Assembly: GCA_965116435.1 (NCBI GenBank)
Contig: OZ220686.1
Span: 806,001-870,000 of the forward strand
Length of the DNA: 64,000 nt
Direction: 5' to 3'
Source of the DNA: VXPQ01 sp965116435
Lineage (GTDB): Bacteria; Bacteroidota; Rhodothermia; Rhodothermales; VXPQ01
Shown here piece after piece: positions 60,420 to 64,000 of the stretch. Each line of letters begins with the position of its first letter. Positions within the stretch are counted from its first letter, which is position 1. The notes below the pieces were generated by a model, which searched no databases, was not told where the DNA came from, and saw nothing but the letters and a program-made list of their open reading frames with translations. A program made the position numbers and the translations under genes.

Positions 60420-63162
60420 TCTCCCGGTCCAGGTCGTCCATTACTTCGCCGTACTGCGCCCAGTCGCCGGCTTCGAAGGCCTCGCGGAGGCGGCTCCACA
60501 GTGCGCGCACGCGGGCCAGGTCGTCCGGCGATACCGTCGGAGTAGCGGCGCCCGCCGCTGACTCGGCCTCGACTTCCAGCGTCGGCTCCCCGGAATACGC
60601 CGACCCGCGCCCGAACAACGCGGCCAGCGACTCGTCCAGCGTCGGCTCCATGGCGATATCGTCCCCGAACGCCACGATCACCCGCTGCAACTGCGGAATA
60701 TCCACGCCTTCCGCCAGCAGAAACACCGGCTCCACGTACAGGAACGAATTCTCAATGGGAATCACCATGAGATTCCCCCGAATCACTCGCGAACCGCGCT
60801 GATCCCACAACGCCAGCTGCTGGGAAATTTCCGGGTCCTGATCGACGCGGGCCTCAATCTGAGCCGGTCCGTAAATAAGGCGCTGCTTGGGCAATTTGTA
60901 CACCACAAGACGCCCGTACTCTTCCGGATCGGATTTCGCCGCCATCCACGAAATCATGTTGTCCCGGTTTTCGGGCGTAAGCGGACTGATCAGCATGAAC
61001 TCCAGCGGCGCGCGCGCATCGTCCGCCCCGGCATCCTCCGACGCGCCCTCGTCCGGTCCCGAAGGAAGCCGGGCCAGCACATAGTACGGCTCCATAAGGA
61101 GCTGCTGCCCGCCGTATTTCTCGAAGGGCCGCGTCCACAGGTCTTCGTTGTTGTAGAATACCTGCGGGTTCGTCATGTGGTAGCGGTTGAATCGCTCGAG
61201 TTGTATTTCGAACAGGTCCTGCGGATACCGGAAATGCCGCTCCAGCGACGGGGGCATCTCGTCGCGCGCCTTGAACAGATTCGGGAAGATGGAGCGGTAC
61301 ACCTGCAATACGGGGTCTTCCTCGTCCGCTACATAGTACTCGACCGTACCGTGGTAGGCGTCCACCATGATCTTGACCGAATTCCGGATATAATTGAAAT
61401 TCCGGAACGGCTGGGAGTACGGAAAATTCCGCGAGGTCGTGTACGCATCCTGCACCCAGTACAACCGGTCGCGGCCCATCACCAGATAGGGGTCCCTGTC
61501 CAGTTCGAGGAACGGCGTAATCTTCCGAATGCGCTCCTGTACGCTGCGCCATATTTGCAGGCGGCTTTCGGAATGAATGTAATCCGAGAGGAGAATGTTG
61601 ATGTCGCGCAGTTCCCAGGCGTACAACAAGCGGTGAAACGCGGTGCGTATGGGCAGCCCGCCCTGGCCGGCGTAGGAATTGTACACGTTTGCGTCGCCGC
61701 TGGGATAATCCAGCTCTTCGGCTCCCGTATTCACGATATAATAGGCGCCCACCTCTTCTTCGCCGTAGTAAATGGCCGGATTCTCCACCGACAGCGACTC
61801 GTACCCGAAATCCGGGGGTAAGTCCTTGACCACCAGAATCGGCTCACCCTGACTATTCATTTCCGTAACGGGGCTCATGGCCAGGCCATACCCGTGCGTA
61901 AAGATCAGGCGGCGGTTTACCCAATTGTCCGACTGCCCCGGCAAGTCCGCAGATATTTCGCGCGCCGATATCATCACCTGCTGCACGCCGCCGCCGTACT
62001 CGTACCGGTCGTTGTCCACGGAGAAAAATTCGTAGTACGTACGTATTTCCTGGAGTTGCTTGTAGGTCTGGATCAGCAACCGGGGGTCCCAGAGCCGGAT
62101 ATTGTCCACGGCGTCCTGGTTGTTCCGGATATCTTCGATACGGAGCGTATCGTTGGCTTCGTACTCGATTTCCGTCACGTCATGGAGGTTGTACGCCAGC
62201 CGGGTCATGGCGATGTTGTGCTCCAGATACGGCTCCTCCAGTTCGAGCTCGTTCGGCTCCACGATAAAATTTTGCACCATGCCGGGAAGCACCATCCGCC
62301 CGAGCACCCAGGCCAGCACGGCCACGCCAATCGCAGCGCCCATCATCCGGCGGCTGACGGCCCACCGCGTACTGACGAAAAGGAACACGCCAAGCAACGC
62401 CACCGCGGCCAGCGCGATCCACAGCGCGGGCAGCACAATGTGCACATCGGTATACCCCGCCCCGAACACGATCCCCTGCGAGGAAAAAAGAATCTCGTAG
62501 CGGTCCAGAAAAAGGCCCGCCGCAAGTAGCAGCAACCAAATCGCAGCATTCAGTTTGAGGTGCGTTCGGACATTCTTGCGGGCCTGTACGCCCTGCCGAA
62601 TGCCTTCGAACGTCAGGAGGCGCAGCACCGAGTAGACGCCGAGCAACGCAAGCAGCGTAAGAAAAACGAGCAATGCAAACGAGGTTTGCATCATATCCCA
62701 GAACGGGAGCTGGAACATATAGAAGCCGAGGTCCTTCCCGAAAATGGGATCGTTCTGCCCGAACGGCTCGTTCCATAGAAACCGAAGCGATTCGTCCCAC
62801 CCCAGATAGAAGGTAAGCGCAAACAGCAGGGCGAAAAACAGCGCGACGCCGGTCAGTATCTTCTTTACGCGGCGGTAGTGCGCCGGATGGCTGAGGTTCA
62901 GCTCGATATCCTGCAGGGGCGTGCCAGTGAAGGTCGCCCAGCGCAGTTCTCCGGCCAGCATCCGCGCATTGGCGACCAGAAAAACGCCCGAAATCAAAAA
63001 CGCCAGCACGCCAAGGCTTACCTTGGCCAACTTGAGCGTCCAGAAAACGCCCTCGTACCCCATCTCGCGCATCCACAGCCATTCGAAAATGACGGACGTC
63101 GAAATGCTCAGGACAATAAACGGAACAACGATATACAGCAGAATGCGAAAGCGTCGGGGCAT
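60409..63162 (-). CDS. UPF0182 family integral membrane protein
   Basis: 917 residues. The first 330 residues carry about seven membrane helices (ILLYIVVPFIVLSISTSVIF, VSLGVLAFLISGVFLVANA, LLVFLTLLALLGVYSVLRLL, IWLLLLAAGLFLDRYEILF). A large extracytoplasmic domain follows with family signatures (YDVTEIEYEA-like LHDVTEIEYEANDTL, RDYWIRDAYTTS-like WVQDAYTTSRNFPYSQPF, VKIMVDAYHGTVEYYV). Length is normal for UPF0182. Function is unknown. The C-terminus is Ala/Glu-rich. Confidence 0.9.
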   Translation of the reverse strand: MPRRFRILLYIVVPFIVLSISTSVIFEWLWMREMGYEGVFWTLKLAKVSLGVLAFLISGVFLVANARMLAGELRWATFTGTPLQDIELNLSHPAHYRRVKKILTGVALFFALLFALTFYLGWDESLRFLWNEPFGQNDPIFGKDLGFYMFQLPFWDMMQTSFALLVFLTLLALLGVYSVLRLLTFEGIRQGVQARKNVRTHLKLNAAIWLLLLAAGLFLDRYEILFSSQGIVFGAGYTDVHIVLPALWIALAAVALLGVFLFVSTRWAVSRRMMGAAIGVAVLAWVLGRMVLPGMVQNFIVEPNELELEEPYLEHNIAMTRLAYNLHDVTEIEYEANDTLRIEDIRNNQDAVDNIRLWDPRLLIQTYKQLQEIRTYYEFFSVDNDRYEYGGGVQQVMISAREISADLPGQSDNWVNRRLIFTHGYGLAMSPVTEMNSQGEPILVVKDLPPDFGYESLSVENPAIYYGEEEVGAYYIVNTGAEELDYPSGDANVYNSYAGQGGLPIRTAFHRLLYAWELRDINILLSDYIHSESRLQIWRSVQERIRKITPFLELDRDPYLVMGRDRLYWVQDAYTTSRNFPYSQPFRNFNYIRNSVKIMVDAYHGTVEYYVADEEDPVLQVYRSIFPNLFKARDEMPPSLERHFRYPQDLFEIQLERFNRYHMTNPQVFYNNEDLWTRPFEKYGGQQLLMEPYYVLARLPSGPDEGASEDAGADDARAPLEFMLISPLTPENRDNMISWMAAKSDPEEYGRLVVYKLPKQRLIYGPAQIEARVDQDPEISQQLALWDQRGSRVIRGNLMVIPIENSFLYVEPVFLLAEGVDIPQLQRVIVAFGDDIAMEPTLDESLAALFGRGSAYSGEPTLEVEAESAAGAATPTVSPDDLARVRALWSRLREAFEAGDWAQYGEVMDDLDREITE

Positions 63163-63333
63163 GGGATCGTAATGTGCAGGATGGCGATATGGATGAGACG
63201 GCCCGCGTCCGGGAAACAGGTAAAAAATCCCGCTGTCTTTTGGGGGCGAATTTCCTGTATTTTAGAATGCCTTGGCGGACGTACCCAGAGCATCCTTTGC
63301 AGACAGCGCAATATACCCCTGAAGATTATACGA

Positions 63334-64000
63334 TGAACGGCAGGATTTTGTTGGATTTTTTCCAAAATTTGTTGGATCGATGGCTGGGCGGGCGCCTTTT
63401 GCGGGCGGCCTGGGCGACGCAGGCGGCGCTGCTCTTGCTCGCGCCCGGGACGGCTGCCGCGCAGGACGCCGGGCCGGTCGTAAACGAATTCATGGCGTCG
63501 AACTCGACCACGCTGTACGACGAGGACGGAGACGCTTCGGACTGGATCGAACTGCATAACCCGACCGGACAAGCCATCGACCTGGGCGGATGGACGCTGA
63601 CCGACGACGAGGACGCGCTGGACCAGTGGGTCTTTTCGGACAAAACGCTGAACGCCGGGGAATACTTCGTGGTATTCGCCTCTGGCAAGGATCGCCAGCC
63701 GACCGAGGGCTTCTGGAACAGCGTGGTGCGGCGGGGCGACCGGTTCCGCTATTTTCCGGGCGCGCAGCAGCCGCCCGACGCCTGGAACCAGCCGGGATTC
63801 GACGCCAGCGATTGGGACGAAGGGCCCAGCGCGCTCGGATACGAACGGGAGGCCGGCGGCGCGGACATTCAGACCGAGACGGATATCGAAGGGCTTCTCT
63901 CCCTGTACGCCCGCATCGAATTTACCGTGGAAAATCCGGACGACGTACTCCAGGCGATGCTCCATATGGACTACGACGACGGATTCGTGGCCTACCTGAA
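63334..64000 (+). CDS. Secreted lamin-tail-domain protein (N-terminal part)
   Basis: The first 222 codons; the gene runs off the window. Signal peptide (LLRAAWATQAALLLLAPGTAAAQ). A lamin-tail domain follows: VVNEFMASNSTTLYDEDGDA, SDWIELHNPTGQAIDLGGWT and LTDDEDALDQWVFSDKTLNA. The next part (FRYFPGAQQPPDAWNQPGFD) is typical of CotH-kinase/lamin-tail surface proteins of this phylum. The 170-base gap before it holds no gene. Confidence 0.8.

Noticed and set aside
1..64000. tRNA, rRNA or riboswitch genes
   Set aside because: No cloverleaf-like or rRNA-like sequence was noticed on either strand by eye; a covariance search was not possible.

Overview
The window looks like a chromosomal segment of a high-GC member of the Rhodothermota/Balneolota (Bacteroidota relatives). 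The main evidence is eight secreted proteins ending in a type IX secretion (T9SS) sorting domain of the form YPNPFNP...VYDxLGREV...GxYxYRL...K, together with a PorV/PorQ-family protein, a TonB-dependent receptor and many genes without a clear Shine-Dalgarno site. No tRNA, rRNA or CRISPR array was seen.

Layout. 1-1300: a small membrane coiled-coil gene, a second copy cut by the window edge, and a triplicated hairpin region. 1568-20130: a family of four related T9SS surface proteins. A tyrosine recombinase lies between the two forward copies, followed by tandem pieces of its own 3' end. The third and fourth members (10043-12625 forward, 17369-20002 reverse) form two arms of about 3 kb of an inverted repeat. 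The arms enclose 3.9 kb carrying HicA-HicB, a 29-residue-repeat coiled-coil membrane protein, a NYN-domain protein and a TIGR02757 protein. The arrangement suggests inversion and exchange between surface-protein genes.

20309-31535: secreted carbohydrate-active proteins (GH13 amylase, GH53 galactanase, starch-binding-like protein). An AAA ATPase plus TOPRIM-like pair is translationally coupled to the amylase. A HepT-MntA toxin-antitoxin pair sits in the same stretch. 30312-40008: a PorV-like protein, a giant T9SS protein and a TonB-dependent receptor in one operon, then a lipoprotein peptidyl-prolyl isomerase. Its upstream region contains a 32-33 bp repeat array and a very regular 19-bp array. 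40831-42987: a second GH13 enzyme.

43180-54800: an accessory island, partly AT-rich. It has two MITE-like elements around an orphan membrane protein gene, a PRTase/DprA/HAD operon reminiscent of ShosTA, a decayed IS3-family element, a one-protein restriction-modification-like methylase, a large two-domain putative nuclease, and a double-glycine-leader bacteriocin-like gene.

55009-64000: ordinary chromosome: VOC protein, SGNH hydrolase, large HEAT/cytochrome c lipoprotein, O6-methylguanine-DNA methyltransferase, UPF0182 membrane protein and the start of a lamin-tail-domain secreted protein.

All assignments come from reading the sequence and remembered family motifs; no database search was run.
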